Below, piece after piece: positions 1 through 9,494 of a DNA stretch of 54,612 nucleotides. The position numbers were made by a program, and so were the translations under genes. Below the pieces are notes generated by a model. It was not told the origin of the DNA, did not search any database, and saw only the letters and a list, made by a program, of their open reading frames with translations. Numbering within the stretch: the first letter of the stretch is position 1; the number at the start of each line of letters is the position of its first letter. The stretch is from Collimonas silvisoli (GTDB lineage: Bacteria; Pseudomonadota; Gammaproteobacteria; Burkholderiales; Burkholderiaceae_D), in assembly GCF_018305005.1 (NCBI RefSeq), contig NZ_JAGQEG010000034.1, forward strand, positions 1-54,612. Direction: 5' to 3'.

Positions 1-13
1 GGGCTTTATTTTT

Positions 14-87
14 TGGAGGCGGGGGTCGGGATCGAACCGGCGTAAACGGCTTTGCAGGCCGCTGCATAACCACTTTGCTACCCCGCC
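14..87 (-). tRNA. tRNA-Cys (anticodon GCA)
   Basis: Read on the minus strand, a 7-bp acceptor stem (GGCGGGG with CCCCGCC), the TTCGATCC T-loop and the anticodon context CTGCAAA form a 74-nt cloverleaf with an encoded CCA end and discriminator U, as in bacterial tRNA-Cys. It lies about 120 nt downstream of tRNA-Gly, with a hairpin/poly-U signal between them, so it may depend on read-through or its own promoter. I found no convincing promoter in the gap. Confidence 0.95.
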
Positions 88-169
88 TGGGGTGTACCTG
101 CCGTAAAATCAAAGCAGCATTGGCTAGACTAACATCAACTAGGCAATCGATCAGCTACTGATTTCACAT

Positions 170-202
170 AAAAAAAGGAAGCTTGTTCCAGCTTCCTTTT
201 TT
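170..202 (-). terminator. Rho-independent terminator after tRNA-Gly
   Basis: A perfect 12-bp inverted repeat (AAAAAAGGAAGC / GCTTCCTTTTTT) with an 8-nt loop starts five bases beyond the 3' end of tRNA-Gly. It gives a U-run on the minus-strand transcript. The symmetrical A/T flanks make it formally bidirectional, but the only genes in range are on the minus strand. Confidence 0.75.
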
Positions 203-207
203 GAATC

Positions 208-283
208 TGGAGCGGGAGAAGAGTCTCGAACTCTCGACCTCAACCTTGGCAAGGTTGCGCTCTACCAACTGAGCTACTCCCGC
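208..283 (-). tRNA. tRNA-Gly (anticodon GCC)
   Basis: A 76-nt cloverleaf on the minus strand: acceptor stem GCGGGAG/CTCCCGC, D-arm AGCTCAGTTGGTAGAGC, anticodon loop with GCC, T-loop GTTCGAGAC and encoded CCA. It lies downstream of pgsA with its own consensus promoter about 30 nt before the mature 5' end. Confidence 0.97.
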
Positions 284-319
284 ATTTACTTCTTGTTCTG
301 CATCAACAACAGAGACGAC

Positions 320-347
320 ATTATAGTTGTTCTACAGCGCTTGTCAA
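320..347 (-). promoter_or_regulatory. Sigma-70 promoter of tRNA-Gly
   Basis: On the minus strand TTGACA and TATAAT, both exact consensus hexamers, are separated by 16 nt. Transcription would start near 313, about 30 nt upstream of the tRNA-Gly 5' end. This suits a strong stable-RNA promoter that is independent of the pgsA transcript. Confidence 0.85.
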
Positions 348-397
348 TAATTTCGAAAAATATTCATCAGATTTTTTTCAAGACACCGACCTTCACT

Positions 398-991
398 TCA
401 CTGCTTGTTGCTTTCTTTTGCAGCGGTAGTTTCCTTGATCAGCGGCCAGGCTTTGCGCAAATAATAAAACATGGACCACACCGTCAAAACCGCAGCTATC
501 AACAGCAGCACCTGCCCCCAAAAACGGGTATCGATGCCAAGCAGGCCGCCATAATACAACAACATCGGGATCGCGACCATCTGTGCGGTGGTTTTAATTT
601 TTCCGATGGAGCTGACCGCCACCGATTTCGACGCGCCGATCTGCGCCATCCATTCACGCAAGGCGCTGATCGCGATCTCACGGCCGATGATCACAAACGC
701 GATGATGGGATCGACCCGGCCCAGATGCACCAGCACCAGCAAGGCGCCGGCGACCATCAGCTTGTCTGCTACCGGGTCCAGGAAAGCGCCGAAAGCCGAA
801 GTCTGATTCCAGCGCCGCGCCAGAAAACCGTCGAACCAGTCGGTCACTGCGGCAACGATAAAAATGACGCTGGAAATCAAGCCCAACTGCAATGTTGAAA
901 AACCGAGATCAGGGAGATAGAAAACGCCGACCACCAACGGGATCAATGCAACCCGCAACCAGGTCAGTAAAATCGGAATATTAAAGGGCAT
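398..991 (-). CDS. pgsA: CDP-diacylglycerol--glycerol-3-phosphate 3-phosphatidyltransferase
   Basis: Inner-membrane enzyme that condenses CDP-diacylglycerol with glycerol-3-phosphate to phosphatidylglycerol phosphate, the committed step to phosphatidylglycerol and cardiolipin. The 197-residue protein has several hydrophobic segments. It carries the full CDP-alcohol phosphatidyltransferase signature D-G-x2-A-R-x8-G-x3-D-x3-D at residues 54-76 (D51, D54, D72 and D76 are the metal ligands). Length is typical of the family. It follows uvrC after 127 nt and precedes the tRNA genes; pgsA next to uvrC is a common proteobacterial arrangement. No clear ribosome-binding site precedes the start. Confidence 0.95.
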   Translation of the reverse strand: MPFNIPILLTWLRVALIPLVVGVFYLPDLGFSTLQLGLISSVIFIVAAVTDWFDGFLARRWNQTSAFGAFLDPVADKLMVAGALLVLVHLGRVDPIIAFVIIGREIAISALREWMAQIGASKSVAVSSIGKIKTTAQMVAIPMLLYYGGLLGIDTRFWGQVLLLIAAVLTVWSMFYYLRKAWPLIKETTAAKESNKQ

Positions 992-1118
992 AAAAAGGCA
1001 TGAATAGTTTTATCGGTAAGAGAACAGCTCTTCTAATTATCTAGGAGTATGCCGCAGTTGGGAAACAAAACCTGCAAAAGCGACAAGCAAAGAGCGCGCA
1101 TGCAACATTCTGCAGCAC

Positions 1119-2996
1119 TCAGTGCAGCTGCTTGTAGATTTCCTCCGCCAGCAGCCGCGAAATTCCCTCGACCGAGGCGATATCTTCAATGCTGGCGTCC
1201 GCCACTCCACGCAGGCCGCCAAAGCGCGCCAGCAGCTTCTGGCGGCGATTGGCGCCGATCCCTTCAATCTCTTCCAGCCGTGAACTCTGGCGCGCCTTGG
1301 CCCGCTTGGCGCGCATGCCGGTGATGGCAAAGCGATGCGCCTCGTCGCGAATCTGCGCGATCAGCATCAGCGCCGCAGATTCTTTGCCCAGCTCGCGTGC
1401 GGCGCGGCCGTCAGCGAAGATCAGCGTTTCCAGCCCGACCTTGCGCCCCTCGCCCTTGGCGACACCGACAATCAGGCTGATATCCAGCCCGAGCTCAGCC
1501 AGCACCTGGCGCGCCATTTCAACCTGGCCTTTGCCGCCGTCGATCAGCACGATATCGGGCATCACGCCGTCGCCGTTAGCCACTTTCTCGTAGCGCCGCA
1601 TCAACACCTGGCGCATCGCTGCATAATCGTCTCCGGGCGTGATGTCCTTGATGTTGTAGCGCCGGTATTCGCCGTTTTGCATGGTGTGATGATGGAACAC
1701 CACGCAAGACGCCTGGGTCGCCTCGCCCGAGGTATGGCTGATATCGAAACACTCGGCGCGCAAACTGTCGATATCCTCGACCTCAAGACCGAGCACCTCG
1801 ACCAGCGCGCGCGTCCTGGATTGTTGCGAGCCCTGCTCCGACAGCAATCTGGCGAGCGAAATTTCAGCGCCCTTGTGCGCCATCTCCAGCCATTGGCGGC
1901 GTTGTCCTTGCGGCTGGAACAGCAGGTTGATGCGATGGCCGCATTGCTCCATCAGCGCCACCATCAGGGCCGGCTCGTCGAATTCGATATTCAGGATCAA
2001 GGTGCCGGGAATAAAAGTATCGATGTAGTGCTGTGCAAGAAAAGCCTTGAGCACGGCAATTTCAATCGACTCGCCCTGCACTTCTTCCGGATTCGACAGC
2101 GCGCCCTCGACGTGGCTCGGAAAATAGGCGCGATCGCCCAGATGGCGGCCGCCGCGCACCATCGCCAGGTTGACGCAGGCACGTCCGCCCTGCACGATCA
2201 CGGCGACGATATCGATATCGCTGTCGCCCACGGTTTCCATGCTTTGCTGATGCAGCACCCGCGACAGCGCGGTGATCTGATTGCGCACCGCCGCCGCCTG
2301 TTCGAATTTCAGCTCGGCGGCAAAGGCGTGCATCTTTTGCTCCAGCGCTGTCAATACCTCGGTTTGCCGGCCACGCAAAAACTTGGCGGCGTTATCGACA
2401 TCGGTCAGGTAATCTTCATGGCTGACCAGATTCACACAGGGCGCGCTGCAACGCTGGATCTGGTGCAGCAAACAGGGCCGGGTGCGATTCGCGAAGACGC
2501 TGTCTTCACAGGTCCGCAACAAAAACACCTTCTGCAAAATCTGCATCGACTCCTTGACCGCCCAGGCATTCGGAAACGGCCCGAAATACTGATTTTTTTT
2601 ATCGACGGCGCCACGGTAGTAGGCCATGCGCGGATATTCCTGGCCGCTGATTTTCAGGTAGGGATAGGATTTATCGTCGCGGAAAAGAATGTTGTAGCGT
2701 GGCTGCAAAGACTTGATCAGATTGCTTTCCAGGATCAAGGCTTCCGCCTCGCTGCGCGTCACCGTGGTCTCCAGCCGGGCGATGCGCTCGACCATCATGG
2801 CGGTGCGCGGGCTGGCGAGATTCTTTTGAAAATAACTCGATACCCGTTTCTTCAGATCGCGCGCCTTGCCGACATACAGGATGTTGTCGGCGGCATCGAA
2901 ATAGCGATACACGCCGGGCAGATTCGGCAACTTGGCGACGGTCTCAAGCACCACAGTGCGCGGATCGGGAATATCGGCGATTTCAGCTTCAGTCAT
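1119..2996 (-). CDS. uvrC: Excinuclease ABC subunit C
   Basis: Incision subunit of nucleotide excision repair; with UvrB it cuts DNA on both sides of bulky lesions. The 625-residue protein has the expected order: an N-terminal GIY-YIG nuclease (GVY at 28-30 and YVG at 41-43), a UVR/UvrB-binding helix pair near 205-235, the RNase H-like endonuclease half in the centre, and C-terminal helix-hairpin-helix repeats from about 570. Length matches the family (about 610). It starts 27 nt after nagZ ends, so it probably lies in the same transcript. An apparent long reading frame on the opposite strand is a codon-bias shadow. Confidence 0.97.
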   Translation of the reverse strand: MTEAEIADIPDPRTVVLETVAKLPNLPGVYRYFDAADNILYVGKARDLKKRVSSYFQKNLASPRTAMMVERIARLETTVTRSEAEALILESNLIKSLQPRYNILFRDDKSYPYLKISGQEYPRMAYYRGAVDKKNQYFGPFPNAWAVKESMQILQKVFLLRTCEDSVFANRTRPCLLHQIQRCSAPCVNLVSHEDYLTDVDNAAKFLRGRQTEVLTALEQKMHAFAAELKFEQAAAVRNQITALSRVLHQQSMETVGDSDIDIVAVIVQGGRACVNLAMVRGGRHLGDRAYFPSHVEGALSNPEEVQGESIEIAVLKAFLAQHYIDTFIPGTLILNIEFDEPALMVALMEQCGHRINLLFQPQGQRRQWLEMAHKGAEISLARLLSEQGSQQSRTRALVEVLGLEVEDIDSLRAECFDISHTSGEATQASCVVFHHHTMQNGEYRRYNIKDITPGDDYAAMRQVLMRRYEKVANGDGVMPDIVLIDGGKGQVEMARQVLAELGLDISLIVGVAKGEGRKVGLETLIFADGRAARELGKESAALMLIAQIRDEAHRFAITGMRAKRAKARQSSRLEEIEGIGANRRQKLLARFGGLRGVADASIEDIASVEGISRLLAEEIYKQLH

Positions 2997-3023
2997 GATG
3001 CAATGCTCTCAATCATCCATCCA

Positions 3024-4070
3024 TCATAGCAATGATTGCAGCAACGATCTGGCGGCCAGATAACGCGCATCCGCTTGCAGTGCGTCCCACTCCAATGCGG
3101 CTGTTTGCGGCAGCAGAGCCGTCAGGCGTGCGCGGGATGCGGCGGCATCGTCGCCGGCAATATTTAAGCCGGCCAGCAGCTGGTCCGCCTTATCCGGCGA
3201 ATTGCAAATCAGGACCACATCGCAACCGGCTGCCAATGCCGCCTTGGCGCCATCCAGCACACCGCCGGCCGAAGCGGCAGCTTCCATGCTCAGATCGTCG
3301 CTGAAAATCACGCCGTTGAAACCGATGTCCTGGCGCAGGATGGTCAGCCATTTTTTGGAAAAACCGGCTGAGTGCTGGTCCACCTTCGAATAAATCACAT
3401 GCGCCGGCATTACCGCCGCCAGACTCATGCCGAGCCAGTCATAAGGTTTGATATCTTCTTCCATGATCTGCGCCAGACTACGCTCGTCGACCGGCAGCGA
3501 GACGTGCGAATCGCCCTGCACGTAACCATGGCCGGGGAAATGCTTGCCGCAATTAGCCATGCCGGCCAGCGCCAGGCCGTGATTCAAGCTCTTCGCCAAC
3601 AAAGCGACGACGCGCGGATCGCGATGGAAAGCGCGTTCGCCGATCACGCTGGAACCGCCGAAATCGAGATCAAGCACCGGCGTAAACGACAGGTCGACGC
3701 CGCAGGCGCGCAACTCGCTTGCCAGCACGAAACCTACCGCGGTTGCCGCTTTGGTCGCGGCCAGCACATCGCGATCCCATTCTTGCCCGAGCACGCGCAT
3801 CGCCGGCAGACGGGTGAAACCATCGGTCCTGAAACGCTGCACCCGCCCGCCTTCATGATCGACCGCAATCAATATGCCTGGCCGCGCCGCATGAATCGCC
3901 GCCGTCAGCGCGGTAAGCTGGGCTCGGTCCTGGTAATTGCGCGTGAACAGAATCACGCCGCCGGTGAGCGGATGCTGAATCCGACGGATATCGTCGGCGC
4001 TCAGGCTGGCGCCGGCCACGTCCAGCATGACCGGACCGAGTGGCGCTTGGGTGCTGCCGTTACTACTCAT
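3024..4070 (-). CDS. nagZ: Beta-N-acetylhexosaminidase NagZ
   Basis: Cytoplasmic glycoside hydrolase family 3 enzyme that removes N-acetylglucosamine from anhydro-muropeptides in cell-wall recycling. The 348-residue single-domain protein carries the NagZ hallmark KHFPGHG (176-182), which supplies the catalytic histidine loop, and the SDDLSM segment (257-262) with the nucleophilic aspartate. Its ATG overlaps the acpS stop in an ATGA, so translation is probably coupled. In organisms that use this pathway NagZ products can signal to AmpR; no ampC or ampR is visible here. Confidence 0.95.
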   Translation of the reverse strand: MSSNGSTQAPLGPVMLDVAGASLSADDIRRIQHPLTGGVILFTRNYQDRAQLTALTAAIHAARPGILIAVDHEGGRVQRFRTDGFTRLPAMRVLGQEWDRDVLAATKAATAVGFVLASELRACGVDLSFTPVLDLDFGGSSVIGERAFHRDPRVVALLAKSLNHGLALAGMANCGKHFPGHGYVQGDSHVSLPVDERSLAQIMEEDIKPYDWLGMSLAAVMPAHVIYSKVDQHSAGFSKKWLTILRQDIGFNGVIFSDDLSMEAAASAGGVLDGAKAALAAGCDVVLICNSPDKADQLLAGLNIAGDDAAASRARLTALLPQTAALEWDALQADARYLAARSLLQSLL

Positions 4071-4459
4071 GTTTTCTCCACGATGACGAAGGCGACCGCA
4101 TATTCCACCTCATCGGTAATCGATACCTGAGCGGTCAAGCCGTTCTTTTGCATGTATTCTTCCAGCGCGGCGTTGACCACCACGATCGGCTTGCCGCTGG
4201 GCGCATTCAAGGTTTGCATGGCGCGCCAGGTCATCGGCATCTTCATGCCCAGCCCGAGCGCTTTGGAAAACGCTTCTTTGGCGGCGAAGCGTGTCGCCAG
4301 AAAACGAATCCCGAGCGCCTCTACCTTGGCCTTGCGATGCAGGTATTTTTGCATTTCCTGAGGACCCAGGATTTTCTCCGCAAAACGATCGCCGTTACGC
4401 TGCAGCGCCGCCGCTATCCGGGGGATCTGAATGATGTCGGTGCCGATGCCGTAAATCAT
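4067..4459 (-). CDS. acpS: Holo-[acyl-carrier-protein] synthase
   Basis: Transfers 4'-phosphopantetheine from CoA to the serine of acyl carrier protein, turning apo-AcpP into the active form used by the fab genes later in this window. The 130-residue protein has the two AcpS signatures: GIGTD near the N-terminus (D8, magnesium ligand) and [13 protein letters not shown] (58-69, E62). It lies 11 nt behind pdxJ and shares a 4-base overlap with nagZ. The pdxJ-acpS order is conserved in E. coli. Confidence 0.96.
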   Translation of the reverse strand: MIYGIGTDIIQIPRIAAALQRNGDRFAEKILGPQEMQKYLHRKAKVEALGIRFLATRFAAKEAFSKALGLGMKMPMTWRAMQTLNAPSGKPIVVVNAALEEYMQKNGLTAQVSITDEVEYAVAFVIVEKT

Positions 4460-4470
4460 CGCAAGCCTTT

Positions 4471-5229
4471 CTATTTACCCACACGCGCTTTCACCATCAG
4501 GGCTTTCATTTCGCTGACCGCGGCTTTCCAGCCAACGAACACCGCATGCGCCACGATGGCGTGGCCGATATTCAACTCGGCGATATCGGGAATCGCGGCA
4601 ATTGCCTGGGTGTTGGTGTAATGCAGGCCATGCCCGGCGTTAACCTTGAGGCCGCGTTTGACGCCTTCCTGTACCGCGATTTGCACCCGCTCCAGCTCGC
4701 TGCGTTGTTCGGCTTCGTCATGCGCTTCGGCATAACGCCCGGTGTGCAGTTCGATCACCGGCGCGCCGACTTCTGCCGCGGCCTGGATCTGATCGGCTTC
4801 AGGGTCGATGAACAGGCTGACACGGATGCCTTCCGCCTGCAATTGACGCACCGCCGCCTGCACCTGGCTGAAATATTTGACGACATCCAGCCCGCCCTCG
4901 GTGGTGATTTCATGCCGGCGCTCCGGCACCAGGCAAGAATCCTGCGGTTTGATCTTGCAGGAAAAATCGATCATTTCCTGGGTCACCGCCGCTTCCAGGT
5001 TCATCCGTGTGCGCAATAGCGGCCGGATCTGTTCGACATCGGCATCCTTGATGTGGCGCCGGTCTTCGCGCAAGTGCAAAGTGATCGCATCGGCGCCCGC
5101 CTCTTCGGCCTGCAATGCGGCTTGCAGCGGATCGGGGTAAGTGGTGCCGCGTGCATTACGCAAAGTGGCGACGTGATCGATATTGATGCCAAGGTCGATG
5201 ATCGACGATGTAGGATTGAGATAGCTCAT
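4471..5229 (-). CDS. pdxJ: Pyridoxine 5'-phosphate synthase
   Basis: Last step of DXP-dependent vitamin B6 synthesis: condenses 1-deoxy-D-xylulose 5-phosphate with 3-amino-2-oxopropyl phosphate to pyridoxine 5'-phosphate. The 252-residue TIM-barrel protein opens with the highly conserved [16 protein letters not shown] block, followed by PDP and [12 protein letters not shown] (substrate-binding His and Glu loops). Length is typical. It follows recO by 51 nt, as in other proteobacteria. Confidence 0.97.
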   Translation of the reverse strand: MSYLNPTSSIIDLGINIDHVATLRNARGTTYPDPLQAALQAEEAGADAITLHLREDRRHIKDADVEQIRPLLRTRMNLEAAVTQEMIDFSCKIKPQDSCLVPERRHEITTEGGLDVVKYFSQVQAAVRQLQAEGIRVSLFIDPEADQIQAAAEVGAPVIELHTGRYAEAHDEAEQRSELERVQIAVQEGVKRGLKVNAGHGLHYTNTQAIAAIPDIAELNIGHAIVAHAVFVGWKAAVSEMKALMVKARVGK

Positions 5230-5280
5230 CGTATGCTCAGGTAGTGGAGTTGGTTTTATCGGCGGCAGTCATCTGCACCC

Positions 5281-6108
5281 TTACAGCTGCATCAGGTCGA
5301 TCAGAATCTGCCGTGTATTCAATGGCGCGCCGCCCAGATGATAAGCCAGCAGGAAGCGCATCAGCACCTTGCTCTGGGCCTGGGTGACGGCATCGCTGTA
5401 ATCTTCCCGCTCCATGTCCAGCAAGGTCTTGCCGCTGACGCGCGGCCACGAATCGGCGGCTCGGGCAAGACGCGGACCGCGTTCGGGATCGACCACGTAA
5501 CTCTCGGCGGGATCGACCGGCTGGCGGCTGCTGGTGCACCTGGTGAAATCGCCTGCGACCCCGGTCTGCTTGAGCAGCGCTCTTTCGAACTGGCGCAGGA
5601 CGATAGGCGCGGGTTCCTGATGCGCCAGCTGATTCAGTGTGGTGACGTAGTGGTCGAACAATGCCGGATGCGGATCGTCGCGCGCCACCAGCTTGACCAG
5701 TAGTTCATTCAAGTAAAAACCGCACAGCAATGCCGATTTTTCCAGCGGCAGCAAGCCGCCTACCCATTCGGCGGCGATCAAGGTGCGGATTTCGGATTTG
5801 CCGCTCCAGCTCAGCGACAGCGGCTGGAAGGTTTGCAGTACGCCGCGCAATTTTGACAGAGGACGTTTGGCGCCCTTGGCAACCAGGGCGATACGGCCGT
5901 AATCGCGGCTAAAGACATCGATGATCAGGCTGGTTTCGCGGTGCGGGTAGCTGTGCAGCACGAAACCGGGTTGGGCCGTGACGCGGGTATCGAGTGGCCG
6001 AGCCCGGCGTTTTGGCGGGTTGGCAGAGCCAGGGGTAGAAGCAGAGATAGCATCGGCAGCATCGCTGATGACCGCGATCAATTGCTCCTCAACCACGGTG
6101 GCCGGCAT
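5281..6108 (-). CDS. recO: DNA repair protein RecO
   Basis: Recombination mediator that helps RecR load RecA on SSB-coated gaps and anneals strands. The OB-fold segment begins with [20 protein letters not shown] and is followed by the KGAKRP and [11 protein letters not shown] blocks; a helical C-terminal domain follows. I chose the second ATG because it has GGAG eight bases upstream; the first in-frame ATG (start base 6150, 14 codons earlier) has no visible site. Either way a weakly conserved, basic and alanine-rich N-terminal stretch of 30-45 residues precedes the domain, longer than E. coli RecO. No zinc-finger cysteine cluster is apparent. It sits between era and pdxJ. Confidence 0.9.
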   Translation of the reverse strand: MPATVVEEQLIAVISDAADAISASTPGSANPPKRRARPLDTRVTAQPGFVLHSYPHRETSLIIDVFSRDYGRIALVAKGAKRPLSKLRGVLQTFQPLSLSWSGKSEIRTLIAAEWVGGLLPLEKSALLCGFYLNELLVKLVARDDPHPALFDHYVTTLNQLAHQEPAPIVLRQFERALLKQTGVAGDFTRCTSSRQPVDPAESYVVDPERGPRLARAADSWPRVSGKTLLDMEREDYSDAVTQAQSKVLMRFLLAYHLGGAPLNTRQILIDLMQL

Positions 6109-6177
6109 GGCTGCTTCTCCGGCGGTATCGTCTGCGATGATGACGCTCATGCTCAGTGGTGGAGTATAGATTCGGGC

Positions 6178-7098
6178 TTATTCGTAGCCGTAGGCGCGCA
6201 ATCCGGCTTCGTTATCGGCCCAGCCGGATTTCACTTTGACCCAGATTTCCAGATACACCGGGCCGCCGAACAGGCGTTCCATATCCAGCCGCGCCTGGGT
6301 TGAAATGTCCTTCAGGCGGGCGCCCTTCTGGCCGATCACCATCGACTTGTGGGTATCGCGCTCAACCAGGATCGCCGCAAACACACGGCGCAGATTGCCT
6401 TCAAGCTCGAATTTCTCGATCAGTACCGTGCTGGTATAAGGCAATTCATCGCCGACAAAACGGAATACTTTTTCGCGCACGATCTCGGCGGCGAGAAATT
6501 TCTCGCTGCGATCGGTAATATCGTCTTCACCGAACATGGGCGGATTTGCCGGCAGATGTTTGCGGATTTCGCCTTGCAGATTATCCAGCTGGAAGCGCAG
6601 CTTGGCCGACACCGGCACCACCGCGGCGAAATCGCGCATGGCGGCGATTTTTTGGGCAAACGGCAGCAATACGGCCTTGTCCTTGACCCGATCCGATTTG
6701 TTGATGACCAGGATGCAAGGCACATTGGCCGGCAACAAAGCCATCACTTGCTGATCGGCCGGACCAAAGGTACCGGCTTCGATGATGTACAAAATGACGT
6801 CGGCCGCTGTCAGCGTCGTGGTCACGGTGCGGTTCAGGGTTTTGTTCAGGGCATTCGAATGCCGGGTCTGGAAGCCGGGCGTATCGACATACACAAACTG
6901 TGTGTCGGCCACGGTCTGAATCCCGGTAATCCGATGGCGCGTAGTCTGCGCCTTGCGCGAGGTAATGCTGACCTTGGCGCCTATCAATTCGTTCATCAAG
7001 GTCGACTTGCCTACGTTGGGGCGACCGACAATAGCTATGTAGCCGCAACGGAAATCAGCTGCGGCATCAGTCGATGCCTGGGGTGTAGAGTCTGTCAT
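6178..7098 (-). CDS. era: GTPase Era, 30S ribosome assembly factor
   Basis: Essential GTPase that binds the 3' end of 16S rRNA during 30S maturation. The 306-residue protein has G1 GRPNVGKS (25-32), G3 DTPG (72-75), G4 NKSD (134-137) and a C-terminal KH domain with the GQKG loop. Its start overlaps the rnc stop by four bases, so RNase III, which makes the 16S precursor cut, and Era are translationally coupled as in E. coli. Confidence 0.97.
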   Translation of the reverse strand: MTDSTPQASTDAAADFRCGYIAIVGRPNVGKSTLMNELIGAKVSITSRKAQTTRHRITGIQTVADTQFVYVDTPGFQTRHSNALNKTLNRTVTTTLTAADVILYIIEAGTFGPADQQVMALLPANVPCILVINKSDRVKDKAVLLPFAQKIAAMRDFAAVVPVSAKLRFQLDNLQGEIRKHLPANPPMFGEDDITDRSEKFLAAEIVREKVFRFVGDELPYTSTVLIEKFELEGNLRRVFAAILVERDTHKSMVIGQKGARLKDISTQARLDMERLFGGPVYLEIWVKVKSGWADNEAGLRAYGYE

Positions 7099-8126
7099 GC
7101 GGTTTTCGATTTACTCGTGGTATGGGGTGTTGCATTAGAAGAAGTTACAGCGGCGGCGCTGCCGGCGACTACGGTTTCTGCAGCGGAGCTGGCCGCGTTA
7201 TTGAGCTTGGACGGAGCGGCTGGGGCGGCTAATTCAGCGCTGCCGTTGACTGCCGGCACATGCGCCTTGGCTGCTGCCTTGGCTGTCGCCACCGTCGCTA
7301 CCTCAGCCGGGCCCTTGTCTTTGAGCGGCGCCACAGGTTTCGCTGCTTCATCCGGCGCGGCCTCGGGTGCATCCGGTTGAATCGTCGCAATCCCGCTCAA
7401 TTTCAGTTGCGCCGTGCGCGGCTTGGCTTTGCGTGGCGCCGCAGGTGCTTTCACAAATGCTTTTTGCACCGCTTCCAGCGCCAGCTTGGCCGCCGCCTGC
7501 TCGCCCGCGCGACGGCTGCCGCCATTGCCGAATACCTGGATATCCAGCTTCGGCACCAGGCATTCGATTTCAAATTCCTGATTGTGCGCAGCGCCGTGGG
7601 TAGCCACGACATTGTATTGCGGCAAGGCGATTTTCTTCCCTTGCAGGTATTCCTGCAGCAGGGTTTTTGCATCCTTGCCCAGGGTCTTGGGATCGACGGT
7701 ATCCAGGATCGGGATATATAAAGCGCGGATCACATCGCGCGCTGCATCAAAACCGGCGTCCAGGAAAATCGCGCCGAACAGCGCTTCCAGCGTATCGGCC
7801 AGGATCGAAGGCCGGCGAAAGCCGCCGGATTTCAACTCGCCCTCACCCAGCCGCAGGAATTGCGACAATTCCAGCCTTTGCGCAATTTCATACAGCGATT
7901 GCTGCTTCACCAGATTCGCGCGCACACGCGACAAATCACCTTCGTCTATCTTGGTATAGCGGTCAAACAATAATGACGCGACGACGCAGTTCAAAATCGA
8001 ATCGCCGAGGAATTCCAACCGTTCGTTATGCAAGGTGCTATGGCTGCGATGCGTCAAGGCCTGCTGCAATAAAGTAGCATCCTTAAAAGTGTGGCCTAGC
8101 CGATTTTGCAATAACATGAGGTCCAT
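7095..8126 (-). CDS. rnc: Ribonuclease III with long alanine-rich C-terminal tail
   Basis: Double-strand-specific endoribonuclease that processes rRNA precursors and many mRNAs. The catalytic signature [10 protein letters not shown] is near residue 35, followed by the RNase III domain and a dsRNA-binding domain with [15 protein letters not shown]. The last ~110 residues are low-complexity Ala/Pro/Lys, so the protein (343 aa) is far longer than E. coli RNase III (226). I chose the ATG where family similarity starts (MDLMLLQ). A TTG 22 codons upstream would overlap the preceding gene in a TTGA; neither start has a clear ribosome-binding site. Confidence 0.9.
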   Translation of the reverse strand: MDLMLLQNRLGHTFKDATLLQQALTHRSHSTLHNERLEFLGDSILNCVVASLLFDRYTKIDEGDLSRVRANLVKQQSLYEIAQRLELSQFLRLGEGELKSGGFRRPSILADTLEALFGAIFLDAGFDAARDVIRALYIPILDTVDPKTLGKDAKTLLQEYLQGKKIALPQYNVVATHGAAHNQEFEIECLVPKLDIQVFGNGGSRRAGEQAAAKLALEAVQKAFVKAPAAPRKAKPRTAQLKLSGIATIQPDAPEAAPDEAAKPVAPLKDKGPAEVATVATAKAAAKAHVPAVNGSAELAAPAAPSKLNNAASSAAETVVAGSAAAVTSSNATPHTTSKSKTA

Positions 8127-8188
8127 TTTTTCGTCGACGTTTACGGTTGTCGTCCGCTGTGATTGTTCAACACCTGGTTCAACACCTC

Positions 8189-8557
8189 TCAAGACTTGGC
8201 GGTGCTGCCCGCATAATCGATCAACAAGCTGATTGGTCCGACCAGCGGGATTTTTTTCTGGTACGCAAAGCTGATCTGGATATCGTCGCCGTTCTTGGTA
8301 ATCTCCAGGTCTTTCCCTGAAATCGCATCGATATAGCCAACCTCGGCCTGCTTGTTAAACGCGTTCTGAATTTCCTGTACCGTGGTGCCGGCCGTTCTGG
8401 CGCTGGCTATCGCTTTTTTGATAGAAAAATATTCGATCGTAGTCGGCGTCACCTTGGCCACCAGCACGCCAATACAGCCGAGAACCGCTAGAACAACGAT
8501 CAAGCCGAATAATGTAATGCCTTGCTGCTTCCGTGTTGATCCGGAAATTCTTGTCAT
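8189..8557 (-). CDS. DUF4845 single-pass membrane protein
   Basis: A 122-residue protein of the DUF4845 family, regularly found between lepB and rnc in betaproteobacteria. A charged N-terminus leads into [16 protein letters not shown], which looks like a type IV prepilin N-terminus (glycine then a hydrophobic helix), followed by a small soluble domain. The prepilin resemblance is seen; processing by PilD is not shown, and position +5 lacks the usual glutamate. The start is the second ATG, with GGAG six bases upstream. Function is unknown; position suggests a link to protein export or envelope work. Confidence 0.85.
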   Translation of the reverse strand: MTRISGSTRKQQGITLFGLIVVLAVLGCIGVLVAKVTPTTIEYFSIKKAIASARTAGTTVQEIQNAFNKQAEVGYIDAISGKDLEITKNGDDIQISFAYQKKIPLVGPISLLIDYAGSTAKS

Positions 8558-8576
8558 CCCTGACTCCATCTTTGGT

Positions 8577-9494
8577 TTATTTAAAGAAAGTGCCGATACG
8601 TTTGAAATTACCCAAATTCATCCAGACTAAAAATGCTTTTCCAACAATATTTTCATCCGGTACAAATCCCCAGTAACGGCTGTCTTCGCTGTTATCCCGA
8701 TTATCCCCCATCATGAAATAATTTCCAGCAGGAACGATACAGGTAAAGCCTTCCGGGTTATAGGAACAGGCATCCTTGTTAGGGAAATCCATGACCCCCT
8801 CCAGCGAAATCGGCGGCCGGCCATTGCGCACAGCGATCGTATGTTGCACGTTTGACAGGTTTTCCGTGAATTGCTGGGAGTAATCCAGGCTGTCTTCATT
8901 CAGATAATCCGGCAATGGCGCATAAGAAAGAGCTTGACCGTTAATTGTTAAGCGCTTGTTTCGGTAGGTTATTTTATCACCGGGCACCCCAACCACGCGC
9001 TTGATGTAATCGAGCGACATATCCTTCGGATATTTGAACACCATGACGTCGCCGCGCTGCGGATGATTCATTTCGATCACTTTTTTATTGATGATCGGCA
9101 GACGGACGCCGTAAGTAAACTTGTTGACCAGGATCAGGTCGCCCACCAGCAGCGTCGGCACCATCGAACTGGATGGGATCTTGAACGGCTCATACAGGAA
9201 CGAGCGCAAAAAGAACACCATGGCGATCACCGGGAAAAAGCTGCCGGAATACTCAACCCAGGTCGGCTGGCGCAACAGGTTTGCTTCCAGCACGGCGCGG
9301 CCGCTGTTTTCAAGCTTGATGCCGTCGGCGCTCAGCTTGGCGTTGCGGGCGTCGAACTCGGACAGCGCTGCATCGGCTTTGACACGCCGTTGCGCGCTCA
9401 GGTAGAAGCGGTCAAAAAACCAGATGACGCCGGTGACAACCGTCAAGACAAACAGAATTAACGCGAAATTTCCTAAGATTGATTGCAATGTCAT
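8577..9494 (-). CDS. lepB: Signal peptidase I
   Basis: Inner-membrane serine protease that removes signal peptides from exported proteins. The 305-residue protein has two N-terminal membrane segments (about 6-28 and 86-100). Box [11 protein letters not shown] has nucleophile S110, box D has the general-base lysine K165 in [11 protein letters not shown], and box E is [14 protein letters not shown]. Its ATG overlaps the lepA stop in an ATGA, as in the E. coli lepA-lepB operon. Confidence 0.97.
   Translation of the reverse strand: MTLQSILGNFALILFVLTVVTGVIWFFDRFYLSAQRRVKADAALSEFDARNAKLSADGIKLENSGRAVLEANLLRQPTWVEYSGSFFPVIAMVFFLRSFLYEPFKIPSSSMVPTLLVGDLILVNKFTYGVRLPIINKKVIEMNHPQRGDVMVFKYPKDMSLDYIKRVVGVPGDKITYRNKRLTINGQALSYAPLPDYLNEDSLDYSQQFTENLSNVQHTIAVRNGRPPISLEGVMDFPNKDACSYNPEGFTCIVPAGNYFMMGDNRDNSEDSRYWGFVPDENIVGKAFLVWMNLGNFKRIGTFFK

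Noticed and set aside
1335-3029. 564-codon open frame opposite uvrC
   Set aside because: It mirrors the uvrC frame; GC-rich third positions suppress stops on the other strand. No domain or ribosome site.
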